Positions 7,813 to 16,617 of a stretch of DNA of 64,000 nucleotides are shown piece after piece. The translations under genes and the position numbers were made by a program. Origin of the DNA: JAMQPK01 sp963761975 (GTDB lineage: Bacteria > Acidobacteriota > Vicinamibacteria > Vicinamibacterales > JAMQPK01). A model generated the notes under the pieces. The model saw nothing but the letters and a program-made list of their open reading frames with translations, was not told the DNA's origin and ran no database searches. Within the stretch, counting starts at the first letter, position 1. Every line of letters begins with the position of its first letter. The stretch is taken from assembly GCA_963761975.1 (NCBI GenBank), contig CAVXIR010000002.1, forward strand, positions 2,480,001-2,544,000, in the 5' to 3' direction.

Positions 7813-9266
7813 CTAACGTGGCTGAGCGGCGGCGGCAACGGCCGCGGCCTCGAATTCCTGTTCGGTGGGGAATCGATTCAACGTGCGTTCGACCGGTTTT
7901 CCGCGGAGATGCTTGTCGAAAAAATCCATCAGCGCTGTCCAATCCTCAGCGGTGAAGGCGTGGCCGGGTGGCTATAGTTCACGCCAATCCGATCGACCGC
8001 ACCAAAAAGCGCATACGCCGGGCGCGCGCCCAGAATCGACTGACGCACTGCTTCGGGCAGCGAGATGGTGTCGGTATCGCCTTCGAGGGCGATAAACGGT
8101 CGCGGGGCCGCGAGGGCGAGGAACCAGTGCTGGTCGAACGGCAGCTTCTCTCTCTGTCCCCGGAACTCACGCAGGTTCGGGGAGAACCAGTTTGGATATT
8201 TCAGCTGCATGATGTCGAGCGTCTCGCTTCGCCGTGGTCCAGCGAAGCGGTACGCGCCGACGCCGCCTCCGCCCGTTACCACCGGAGCGCCCATCAGGCG
8301 ATCGTCGAACGCGGCGGCGATCATGGAGGACTTTCCGTTGCGCGAGGCTCCCGTGATGATGAGTTTGCTCGCGTCGATCGACGTGTCCTGCTCGAGATAA
8401 TCTGCGATGCGCGAGGCGCCCCATGCCCAGCCAGCCAGAATGCCCCAGTCGTAGCCCGGATAGGCGGGATAGAAACGGGTGTTGCGAAACGCCCAGCTGC
8501 CGTCGAGGTTCCGAAGCGTCGTGTCTTCGGCGCAGTCGTTCGGATTGAACAGCACCAGTGCGTATCCACGCCGCAACACGTCCGCACGCTGAGAGGCGAC
8601 CGACGCGGCCGTCTGCGGCGCTCCCGAACCGCGGCCCCCACGTCCCGCCATCTTTGCCGTTTCGGCTTGCGTCGCAGCGGCGGGCGGCACAGGTCCGACA
8701 TACAGCAGGACATTCTCGCCGCGTCCTTGATTGGGTCCTTGCGGCAGTCGAGGCAGCACGGTTCCGCCGGGCGGTGTGCCTCCCTGAAGGATGATGGCCG
8801 GAAACGGAGCGCCTTGGATTGGGGTGAACACGCCAATGTCGAGGGACAGGCTTTCGGCGGGCCCAAATGTCAGCCGAATGAGGCGGTATCTCACAGTTCC
8901 ATCGAGTACCAGGTCGGTCTGAATTTCACGTCCTTTCACATTCCCCGGCGCCGGGGGCATCTGTCCCACGGCATAGTACGAGAGGATGCGCCTCATCTCG
9001 TCCTTGCGCGTCTGCCACTGACGCTGGGCCGTGACTCTTGTCCCGCCGTTCATCGTCATGACGTCGGGCATCGCCACACGCACCGGCAATTCATGAACAC
9101 CGGGCAACGAGCCCATTGCCGTAGCGATACGGGGCACCGGAATCTCTCGGGAATCGGCGCCGGTCGTCCCTTCGGCACTCTGACCAGTGGGAATAGCGGA
9201 GAATCCCGCAACTCCAATAACCACGATGCCGATCACGTAACGGAATGGTGTTGGGACGCGCGTCAT
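7813..9266 (-). pseudogene. CE15 glucuronoyl esterase-like gene with a 1-base frameshift near its 3' end
   Basis: An alpha/beta-hydrolase of carbohydrate esterase family 15, which cleaves ester bonds between lignin alcohols and glucuronoxylan. The start is the ATG at 9266 after AGAGGGAAACG. Residues 10-30 look like a signal peptide. The nucleophile elbow GASRNGK is at 306-312 (Ser308). A Gly/Arg-rich insert lies near 208-216. The main frame runs NYSHPATPS and stops at 7929. After one missing base near 7963-7968 the next frame reads GHAFTAEDWTALMDFF and ends at TAG 7813, restoring the usual C-terminus. That part holds the presumed catalytic His (GHAF). So either this is a recently broken gene or one C was lost from a C run in sequencing. 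Confidence 0.8.
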
Positions 9267-9443
9267 CGTTTCCCTCTGGTGACGTGGCGAGTATGGCATG
9301 GAGTTGCGACGTGCGCACGGTCACCCTGGCGATTGAACTATGGTTGCCATTCGCACAGTGTGCGAACTTAGGGCTACTGCCATAACCCTATATTGATATT
9401 CAGCTTGCGATCCGAAAGAGCAATGTAGAGGGAAGAAAGAGGT

Positions 9444-9806
9444 ATGAAGTCGGGCGACCATTCCACGGGCGATTCCATTCTGCGCCGCCATGGGGAGCTT
9501 CCAGCGGGTTCTCAATTTGACTCGGGATTGCATTCCGCCGCTCATCCCGACCGACCGTTAGAGGCCGACCCACCGCGTCAACCCCACTCGCAAGACATCC
9601 TGCCGCGGTTGCCTACGTGCCCGCATTGCCAGGACAACCTGTTTGTTCGTCTCGAGCAGGTGCTCTCGGGCCGACGAGTGAGCAGCGCGTACTACTGCGG
9701 CCGGTGTAACCACGAGTGGCAAGTGGAGGCGACCTCCCCACCGGTAGAGGTCGTCGAACGCCGGGTGGAGGAACGGCGCCGGCGCCCCCGTCCGATCGAC
9801 ACCTGA
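9444..9806 (+). CDS. Small zinc-ribbon-like protein
   Basis: A 120-residue soluble protein. The first 55 residues are polar and probably disordered. A zinc ribbon follows: CPHCQDN near residue 59, then YYCGRCNHEWQVE near 83-95, giving two C-x2-C knuckles with a conserved H-x-W after the second. The tail is Arg/Glu-rich (RRVEERRRRPRP). A ribosome site (GGAAGAAAGAGG) precedes the ATG. The knuckle plus H-x-W pattern recurs in the small gene at 36593-36793. Function is unknown. It could bind nucleic acid. Confidence 0.65.
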   Translation: MKSGDHSTGDSILRRHGELPAGSQFDSGLHSAAHPDRPLEADPPRQPHSQDILPRLPTCPHCQDNLFVRLEQVLSGRRVSSAYYCGRCNHEWQVEATSPPVEVVERRVEERRRRPRPIDT

Positions 9807-10039
9807 CGATCAGGCTGTCGGGCCATCTCCACCGCGCGATTACCGCACGCGAGCTTGAACGGTAATCAACATTCGTGTCTGGAGCGGCGGACTGATTCGT
9901 GCGCGGAAGGACGGCGCCGGTAACGGGATCCGTTCGGAACTCGACGCGTCCGCTCGGACTGAGCGATGGTTGAACGATCTTTACGGTCTCACCAGGTTGA
10001 ACCGTGAAGTTCTTCTGGCCGGAGCCACCCGCAGGGCTC

Positions 10040-10189
10040 AACCGCTTCCAAGCCCTTGAGAACCCGCACGAATACCTCTTGCATCAGTTCTTCAGCGGCC
10101 TCGCGCGAGCCGATGGTACGGAGGAGATACCGGTAGATAGCCAGGTGATATCGCTCGAACAAATCAGCGGGGGTTGTTGCCAGGCGGAC
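10040..10189 (-). pseudogene. N-terminal remnant of an ECF sigma factor
   Basis: Translation of the reverse strand gives about 50 residues typical of ECF sigma-70 region 2: ADLFERYHLAIYRYLLR followed by REAAEELMQEVFVRVLKG. Region 4 is absent. After about 10040 the frame runs into unrelated sequence, and a different frame there reads GQKNFTVQPGETVKIVQ, as if a deletion joined two genes. There is no plausible ATG/GTG/TTG start next to the AGAGGAG motif. I see no other gene between 9807 and 10229. Confidence 0.55.
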
Positions 10190-10229
10190 TCCTCTTATCT
10201 ACTTATAACGACAGAGAAGCAGGATCGTC

Positions 10230-10949
10230 TCAATAACCCTCGCCATCCGATGGTTCTTCGCGAACGGTGTGAAGCCGATAGCGAAAGGCGGCGATCAAGT
10301 GGAAAGCGATGAGGGCAGAAACAAAGAGAGTGAGACGATGCTGCACCCAGGGTATGCGAGACGTGCGATAACTCAGGTGGCCGCGGCCCAGCCGTGCTAC
10401 CTCCATCAGGACGGACCACACCTCGCCGAGCATCATGCCGGCCCATGCCAGCCCGAGAGACACCGTAGCAACGGCCAGGGCGGTTTGTAGCCGCTCGGAT
10501 TGGAAGCGTCGAACAATCCGACCGGCCACAAAATAGGAAACGCCCACATACAGCAACCCGAAGGTCCCGATGACCGCTGCATCAGCGAGCCAGTTACGCC
10601 GCAGGCGGTACTCTGCCACGACATCGGCGCCGATACCGTGGCGAGCCGAGATCCGGGAAAAGAGCGACGCCATACACGTGTCTCTGCGATGGTTGTAGCC
10701 TTCGGGAAGCGCAGCGGACTTTCTTCCCACATTGCTGTCTGCATGCCCAATGGCAAGATCCTCGGCAACAATCGCGTCATTGCGAAGATGTCGGCGGTCG
10801 GCGGCGTTTCGCAAGTCCAGGGTCCGATCGTCCTGTTCGGCCCAGTCGCAATTCATCTCGCCAGGGCGGGACATGCTTCGGGTGCAACCGGCGAGCCCGA
10901 TGATGAGCACGGCCAGCACGGCGCACAACGGTGGGCTGAGGATTGACAA
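10230..10949 (-). CDS. Lipoprotein with C-terminal membrane segments, unknown function
   Basis: A 239-residue protein. The N-terminus is a lipoprotein signal with lipobox LAGC (Cys22). A polar region with DWAEQDDRTLDLRNAADRR follows (about residues 34-75). The C-terminal half carries two or three hydrophobic helices (VIGTFGLLYVGVSYFVAG, ALAVATVSLGLAWAGMMLG, LTLFVSALIAFHLIAAF). A lipobox combined with several later membrane helices is unusual, so an internal start near residue 93 (MASLFSRISARHG) encoding only the membrane part is possible. I do not recognise the family. Confidence 0.6.
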   Translation of the reverse strand: MSILSPPLCAVLAVLIIGLAGCTRSMSRPGEMNCDWAEQDDRTLDLRNAADRRHLRNDAIVAEDLAIGHADSNVGRKSAALPEGYNHRRDTCMASLFSRISARHGIGADVVAEYRLRRNWLADAAVIGTFGLLYVGVSYFVAGRIVRRFQSERLQTALAVATVSLGLAWAGMMLGEVWSVLMEVARLGRGHLSYRTSRIPWVQHRLTLFVSALIAFHLIAAFRYRLHTVREEPSDGEGY

Positions 10950-11062
10950 GGCGCTGAGGTGTGTCGCGATCGGCCAATTTTACTGCGCCTTGTGGGAGCC
11001 CCTTTGGCGCTCGCGTGGTTGTCTTGGCGCGCCCGATTTGCGTGAACTACGAAAGGCGAGTG

Positions 11063-11629
11063 TCACTCGCGCAGCGTGATGTGACCGGTCTCAACGCGCA
11101 CCGTGAGATCGTGGGCGCCGCCCCCGGTCCAGTCGAAGTTCAGGACGTCGGGCTGATGCTCCCGGAAACCGGGCCTTGTGACGGCACCCTTTTTCACGGA
11201 TGCCGAAATCTGCCGATATTGATTGCGATCGCCGAGCTCGATTTCAATCTCGCCGGCTTTTCCAGAAATGTCCTTGCTGCCCGCTATGCCGCGCAGGTGC
11301 AGGGTACCGGCTGTTAGTGTGACGACCATGTTGACTCGCTGAGGCAACTCGATGTCCGCGTCGAACCCATCTTCTGGTCCTGTAACTTTCACGTCCGCGC
11401 TCCGGCCCAATGTGCCCACATTGAGACGTACGCTCACGCGCTCTGTTTTCGTGCGGGGCAGAACGCGAATCCGACCGTCATGGGAGCCGGTTATCCAATA
11501 CGCGCCGGCGGACAGTTCCAGATGGACACTGTCGCCTCCAAATGACCGTTGCACCTGAGCTGAAATGGGTGCCGCCACCACCGAAAGAGTAAGGAAGGTG
11601 CTTGAGGCAGCCGCAAGAATGTGGCGCAT
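11063..11629 (-). CDS. Secreted beta-rich protein, unknown function
   Basis: A 188-residue protein. Residues 1-25 are a clear signal peptide ending ISAQ. The mature part is rich in short beta strands: SVHLELSAGAYWITG, VSVRLNVGTLG, VNMVVTLTAGTLHLRGI, DISGKAGEIEIELGD and a closing LTVRVETGHITLRE. Repeated L-x-V/I strands with Gly turns resemble DUF4097-like or adhesin-like beta-helical proteins, but this is not a firm assignment. It has no Cys residues in the mature part and no membrane anchor, so it is likely periplasmic. Confidence 0.7.
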   Translation of the reverse strand: MRHILAAASSTFLTLSVVAAPISAQVQRSFGGDSVHLELSAGAYWITGSHDGRIRVLPRTKTERVSVRLNVGTLGRSADVKVTGPEDGFDADIELPQRVNMVVTLTAGTLHLRGIAGSKDISGKAGEIEIELGDRNQYRQISASVKKGAVTRPGFREHQPDVLNFDWTGGGAHDLTVRVETGHITLRE

Positions 11630-11756
11630 GTGTACTCTTACGCATTTTCGGGCTAAGGGTTAACGGGGAGCTCCATGTTCAGACGCTGCCGCGTGTTACG
11701 CTTCCGAGCACTCCGCGTCATTGCACGAGCGACCTGTTGGCCGATCAGGAGATGTT

Positions 11757-12878
11757 ATGAAATCGCTGATTCGTTGGATTGTCATCGTTGGTGCGTTGTC
11801 GGGAGGTGCAGCGCACGCCCAAGACATCAGCGGTACCTGGCAGGGCACCCTGAACGCCGGAAAGGAACTGCGCATTGTCGTCACGATCGCGAGCGCGGCT
11901 GGAGGCGGCCTGACTGCAATGATGTACAGCATCGATCAGGGCCAGCAAGGTATCTCCGCGAACCCTGTCACGCTTCAGGGTACGACATTCCGAATGGCGG
12001 TGAGCGCAATCGGCGGGACCTTCGAGGGCCAGTTGAGCGCGAAGGGGAACTCGATCGCGGGGAGCTGGTCGCAAGGAGGGGGTAGCTTCCCACTGACACT
12101 CACGCGCGCCACGCCGGAAACCGCATGGGCCATTCCGGCGCCTCCGAAGCAGATGGCTCCCGATGCTCCAGCGGCGTTCGAAGTCGCGACCATCAAGCCG
12201 AGCAATCCTGACGTTCCAGGCAAGGTGTTTACGGTTCGCGGCCGGCAGGTCATGACGATCAATACGACAGTAAGCGATCTCATCAGCTTTGCGTACCGCG
12301 TGCACGCGGCGCAGGTTGCTGGTGCGCCGGAGTGGGTCGCATCCATCAAGTACGACGTCACCGGTCAGCCAGGGACAGGGACAGCCCAACGAGCGTCAGT
12401 TGCGGGCAATGGTCCAGAAGCTGCTGGAAGAGCGGTTCAAATTGACCATCCATCGCGACACGAAGGAACTGGCGGTCTACGCGATGATCGTGGGGAAAAG
12501 GTGGACCAAAACTCACGCGGAACGACACCAATCCGAACGGTCTGCCGAGCCTGCTTTTCAAGGGACTTGGTGTGTTGCCGGCGATGAACGCGAGCATGGG
12601 CGATCTGACGAACGTGTTTACAAGCGGCGGTCTTGGATAGGCCTGTCGTCGACAGGACCGAACTTGCTGGCCGATTCGACTTCACACTCTCGTGGACGCC
12701 AGACGATTCGCAATTCCGCGGCCTCGGTGTGAGAGTTCCGGCGCCATCGAACGATCCGAATGCCCCTCCGGGTTTGTTCACTGCTATCCAGGAGCAGCTC
12801 GGACTGAGGCTCGAAAGCACGAAGGCCTCCGTTGAGGTGCTCGTGATCGACCGCGTAGAGCAGCCGTCGGACAACTGA
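11757..12878 (+). pseudogene. TIGR03435-family secreted protein, broken by three frameshifts
   Basis: The start at ATG 11757 (after AGGAGATGTT) gives a signal peptide (residues 1-21, ending AHAQ). A lipocalin-like beta region follows (DISGTWQGTLNAGKELRIVV), then the TIGR03435 core (FEVATIKPSNPD, INTTVSDLISFAYRVHAAQV). Near 12365 homology moves to the next frame (NERQLRAMVQKLLEERFKL). Near 12500 it moves again (GPKLTRNDTNPNG, MGDLTNVFTSGGL). Near 12625 it moves back to the first frame (DRPVVDRTELAGRFDFTL) and ends EVLVIDRVEQPSDN. All three shifts are in the same direction. The family is common in Acidobacteriota and its function is not known. Confidence 0.8.
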
Positions 12879-12916
12879 GGTGGCATCATGAGGTGCTTGT
12901 AACGCTGACGCCAGTC

Positions 12917-13231
12917 TCAAAGATCCGCAGCAATCGTCTTGCGCAGCTCGGCCTCTCGATAGGCCCGTCGAAGCGCCGGAAATGAGCCACCAAACGCCAC
13001 GGCGAACACGATGCCCAAGATGGTTAGAGCCCTGACAACGTGGGCTGGTTGACCCACAAAAACGGCAACCCCGGCAGCGCCGAGCAGCACCGCGGCGACC
13101 ACGATCGCCGCGATCCAGATCCCAGTGATGGCCGCTTTGAACCGCCCCTGCTCAACAAAGATGGCCAGCAACGAGAGCATCGACAGCAGGGCAAGCCAGC
13201 GAGGGACCTCCGAGAACCATGCGTCACTCAT
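12917..13231 (-). CDS. Small membrane protein coupled to the DUF2089 gene
   Basis: A 104-residue protein with three likely transmembrane helices (ALLSMLSLLAIF, IWIAAIVVAAVLLGAAGVAVF, ALTILGIVFAVAFG) and a charged C-terminus (RRAYREAELRKTI). Its ATG overlaps the stop of the DUF2089 gene by four bases, so it is translated with it. The gene may encode the partner of that regulator. The overlap supports co-expression only. The function is unknown. Confidence 0.75.
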   Translation of the reverse strand: MSDAWFSEVPRWLALLSMLSLLAIFVEQGRFKAAITGIWIAAIVVAAVLLGAAGVAVFVGQPAHVVRALTILGIVFAVAFGGSFPALRRAYREAELRKTIAADL

Positions 13232-13530
13232 TTTCGGTCTCCTTTTCTTACACTCTTGTGGAGCTGCAGTAACTCTTTCGCCAGCCGCGCAGACATTTCG
13301 CCTTCGGTTACGAGCAAGCGGATGCGGGCCTGAAAGGCATCGGCAGGCTCGTGTTCCTCGAGCGTGCGGATTCTCTCAATCAGTCGGTCGAGACGGAGCC
13401 GGATCGTCGGGTACGACACGCCATATTGATCTGCCAGCTCCTTCAGCGACCCCGAAGCGGTGACGAACCGTTTAATAAACTGATAATCCTCTTCCTCGAG
13501 ATGCTGGAGCCATCCAGGCACGTCCGACAT
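13228..13530 (-). CDS. DUF2089-family helix-turn-helix protein
   Basis: A 100-residue protein matching DUF2089: LEEEDYQFIKRFVTASGSLKELADQYGVSY near residues 11-40 includes a helix-turn-helix (SLKELADQYGVSYPTIRLRL). A charged helical C-terminus follows (RIRTLEEHEPADAF and on). DUF2089 proteins are small putative DNA-binding regulators, and the zinc-ribbon part seen in some members is missing here. It forms a coupled pair with the downstream membrane protein and is divergent from ADOP-1. The AT-rich 120-base gap at 13531-13650 is the likely shared promoter region, and this protein may act there. Confidence 0.8.
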   Translation of the reverse strand: MSDVPGWLQHLEEEDYQFIKRFVTASGSLKELADQYGVSYPTIRLRLDRLIERIRTLEEHEPADAFQARIRLLVTEGEMSARLAKELLQLHKSVRKGDRK

Positions 13531-13673
13531 TCATCTGGGAGGATACGGATGAATAAAATGAAAGTCAATATGAATATTATTGAAGGGCCATCAGGGGTGC
13601 GAGCTGACCTCATCGCATCACGGAACCCGCCGAAGCGAGTGAAAGGTGTATCGTGAGTGGCAGCGGATCTGAA

Positions 13674-16177
13674 ATGAAAGCGCTGAGACGATTTCTGGTT
13701 CGGTTGGTCGCTTTGCCTTTTCTGGAAGATCTGCTTCACGACACACGCTACGCGGTTCGAACGCTGCGAAAGAACCCCGGCTTCACAGCAGTTGCCGTGC
13801 TCACGCTTGCGCTTGGCATCGGTGCGAATGCCGCTATTTTCAGTGTAATCAGGGCGGTGCTCCTCAAGCCGCCGCCCTACGCGAACGCCAATCGTCTCGT
13901 TCTCCTCGGCGAGACGCGGCCGAGCACCCCCGGCTATAGCGGCGCGATCTCCGCGCCAAACTATCTCGATTGGGCACAACAGCACCAGGTCTTCGAACAG
14001 ATGGCCGCCGTCACCGGGGGTAGCGCCACCCTCAGCCGAGGTACCGCGAACCCTGTATTCGTTGACGGACGAATCGTCTCGGCATTGGTACTTTGACGTG
14101 TTCGGGTTGCGCGCCGCGCTTGGCCGAACGTTTGCCCCGGACGAGGATCATCCAGACAAGAGGCACGTTGTCGTGCTCAGTCATCGCCTATGGACCTCGC
14201 AGTTCGGCTCGGATCCGGCGGTGATCGGCGAGGCGATCCAACTCGACAGCGAACTATACACAGTGATCGGCGTGATGCCCGCGGGGACAGGTGTCGATCT
14301 GCTTGACCCGGAACTGTGGAGGCCGCGCGATCTGGGCCACGAAGGCGGCGGTTTGACACTGGACGGACCCGCCGCGCGCGACCGACACGATTTGAACCTC
14401 GCCGTGGCCAAGCTGAAGCACGGCGTGACCCTCGAGCAAGCGCGTACGCAGATGGAGATGCTCGCAGCGCGTTTGGCTCGAGCGTATCCAGAGTCGAATC
14501 AAGGCTGGGGCGTGCGAGTGCAACCCTGGCCAAGGCCCGTCGGCCAGAACTTCGAGCGCTCGCTATACCTACTTCTTGTCGCGGTGGGGATGGTGCTGCT
14601 AATCGGGTGCGTCAACGTGGCGAACCTCGCGATTGCCCGAGGGGCCGTGAGATCGCATGAAGTGGCCATCCGCGTCGCGCTCGGCGCATGCCGAGGACGG
14701 CTCATCCGGCAGTTCTTAACAGAAAGTCTGGCGATCGCGATAACAGGCGGCCTGTGCGGGTTAGCTGTCGGCTACGCTGCGCTCACCATGATCACTGAGG
14801 TCATTCCGTCCGATGGCATATTCAAGGTCGTTCCGGCTGAAACGAAAGTCGCAATGGATGCGTCTGTGTGGCTTGTCGCTCTGGGGCTTTCTCTATTCAC
14901 GGCGATCCTGTTTGGATTTTTACCTGCGCTCAGGGCCACCCGCCTGGGAGTGGTCCGTGCCAGCCGCACGGACCATCGGTTTGGTCACGGACTGGTTATT
15001 GCCGAGTTGGCGCTCGCGTTCATTCTCCTGACAAGCGCCGGATTACTCGTTCAGAGTGTATTTGCGCTACAGCGCCAGGTCGACTCGGGGTTCGACTCGA
15101 AGAATGTCTTGACGGCAGGACTGCCGATTCCGACCAAGCGCTTCGACAATCCCGAAATCCTCAATGTGTATCTGGATGAGATTGCCGCTCGCATCCAGTC
15201 GGTTCCGGGAGTCCGTGACGTCGCGTTCACTGAAGGGTTGCCAACGCAGGGTGCGCCGTTCGTTCAGTCTTTCCAAGTCGCGGATCAACCGCACGTTCAA
15301 CGTGCGCGGCGGCCGGTCGCGACACTCAAGATCGTGAGCCCGTCTGTACTTCCGTGCGGTTCAACTCCGAATCCTCAATGGCCGTGCGCTCAGCGACGGC
15401 GATCGAGCAGGTACGCCCTTCGTTGTCGTCGTCAACGAAACATTCGCACGAACTTACTTTTCCGGTGTGAATCCTATCGGCAAGCGACTCCTCATGGGAG
15501 TGCGGCGAACGGGCCCGGTAAGGACATCGGGTGACGACTTGTGGGAGGTGGTCGGCGTTGTGGCGGACGAAAGCCTGTCTCCGTGGACGAGGGCACGAGA
15601 AGCGGTTGCCTATGGGACGCGTGAGCAGACGCCGTCAGACGACCTGGCGCTGGTCGTGCGAGGCACGCTCGATCCCGCCACGTTTCATGAATCGATCCGC
15701 AGGGCGGTGTCGAGATTTGACAACGGCCAGGCCTTGACAAACATCCGGTCCCTCGATCGACTGAGGACCGATTTCGCCATGTCCGATCGGCTCCGGTCAA
15801 AGCTGCTGGTTGCGTTTGCGGTGATCGCGATCGCCCTCGCGGCGATGGGACTGTATGGGGTCCTGTCTTATGCCGTGGTTCAGCGGACGCGTGAGATTGG
15901 CATTCGGGCGGCGTTGGGTGCAACCGCCCCGAATCTCGTGACGATGGTCATCCGTCAGGGAATGCGGATGAGCGCCTGGGGCATCGCTCTGGGTGTGGGC
16001 GGCGCGCTCGTCGTGAGCCGCTTCCTGGCGACTCTCGTGGTCGGTATCGCGTCGTTCGATCCAACTACGTCAGCGGCGGCCGCCGTTATACTCGCTGCGG
16101 TAGCGCTGATGGCGTGCTACATCCCGGCCCGCCGTGCCGCACGCGTCGATCCGCTCGTGGCGTTGAGGTGCGAATAG
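13674..16177 (+). pseudogene. ADOP-type FtsX/MacB permease 1, broken by two frameshifts
   Basis: An orphan ABC permease of the acidobacterial duplicated type (two FtsX domains, no ATPase in the protein). The N-terminal signature LLHDTRYAVRTLRKNPGF is intact. Homology leaves the first frame near 14085, where one extra base in the TTGG run turns YFDVFGLRAALGRTF into a stop. The second frame covers the periplasmic MacB core and first FtsX domain (LLIGCVNVANLAIARG) to about 15345. The third carries VNETFARTYF, NPIGKRLL and the last FtsX domain (REIGIRAALGA, PARRAARVDPLVALR). Each shift is +1. A GTG at 13653 is an alternative start. Intact relatives lie at 16.6-19.2 and 21.8-24.3 kb. Confidence 0.85.
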
Positions 16178-16221
16178 CCAACTTCTGACGCCTCGCGGCC
16201 ATGGTAGGACGTGCTCAATCG

Positions 16222-16480
16222 TTAATCCGCGCGCAAGACTTTTACCGGGTCGAGCCGTAAGGCGCGCAACGTGGGCACGACGGTGGCCATCAGCGCAACA
16301 AGCCCCAGCGTTGCCCCCACGCCAGCAAGCGTCAGCGGATCTGATGCACTCACGACAAAGACGAGCGTTACCATGACCTTCGCCGACGCGAGCGCGGCGA
16401 TCGTTCCGACCGCGATGCCGACGAGCACTGGCGAAATGCCCTCGACCCCGTGTCGGAGAGCGCAGGCGACGGTGCGTGAG
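16222..16480 (-). pseudogene. C-terminal fragment of another ADOP permease
   Basis: The reverse strand encodes about 85 residues of a permease C-terminus: ALRHGVEGISPVLVGIAVG, a membrane helix, then LRALRLDPVKVLRAD and stop. This is the standard last FtsX helix and tail of ADOP proteins. The remaining 90% of the gene is missing and it points opposite to its intact neighbours, so it is a relic of an older duplication or inversion. There is no start codon with a ribosome site. Confidence 0.75.
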
Positions 16481-16617
16481 GGTCCTCAATCGCCGCGCGC
16501 CTCGTTTGCGTTGATCACCATCCAGCGCCGCAGACCTGTTGCTTACCCAAATGAACTGTGTCAATATCCTGTTGGAAACCAACATGGCTAAGAAAGACGT
16601 TCAGCGGAGGACGTGCA

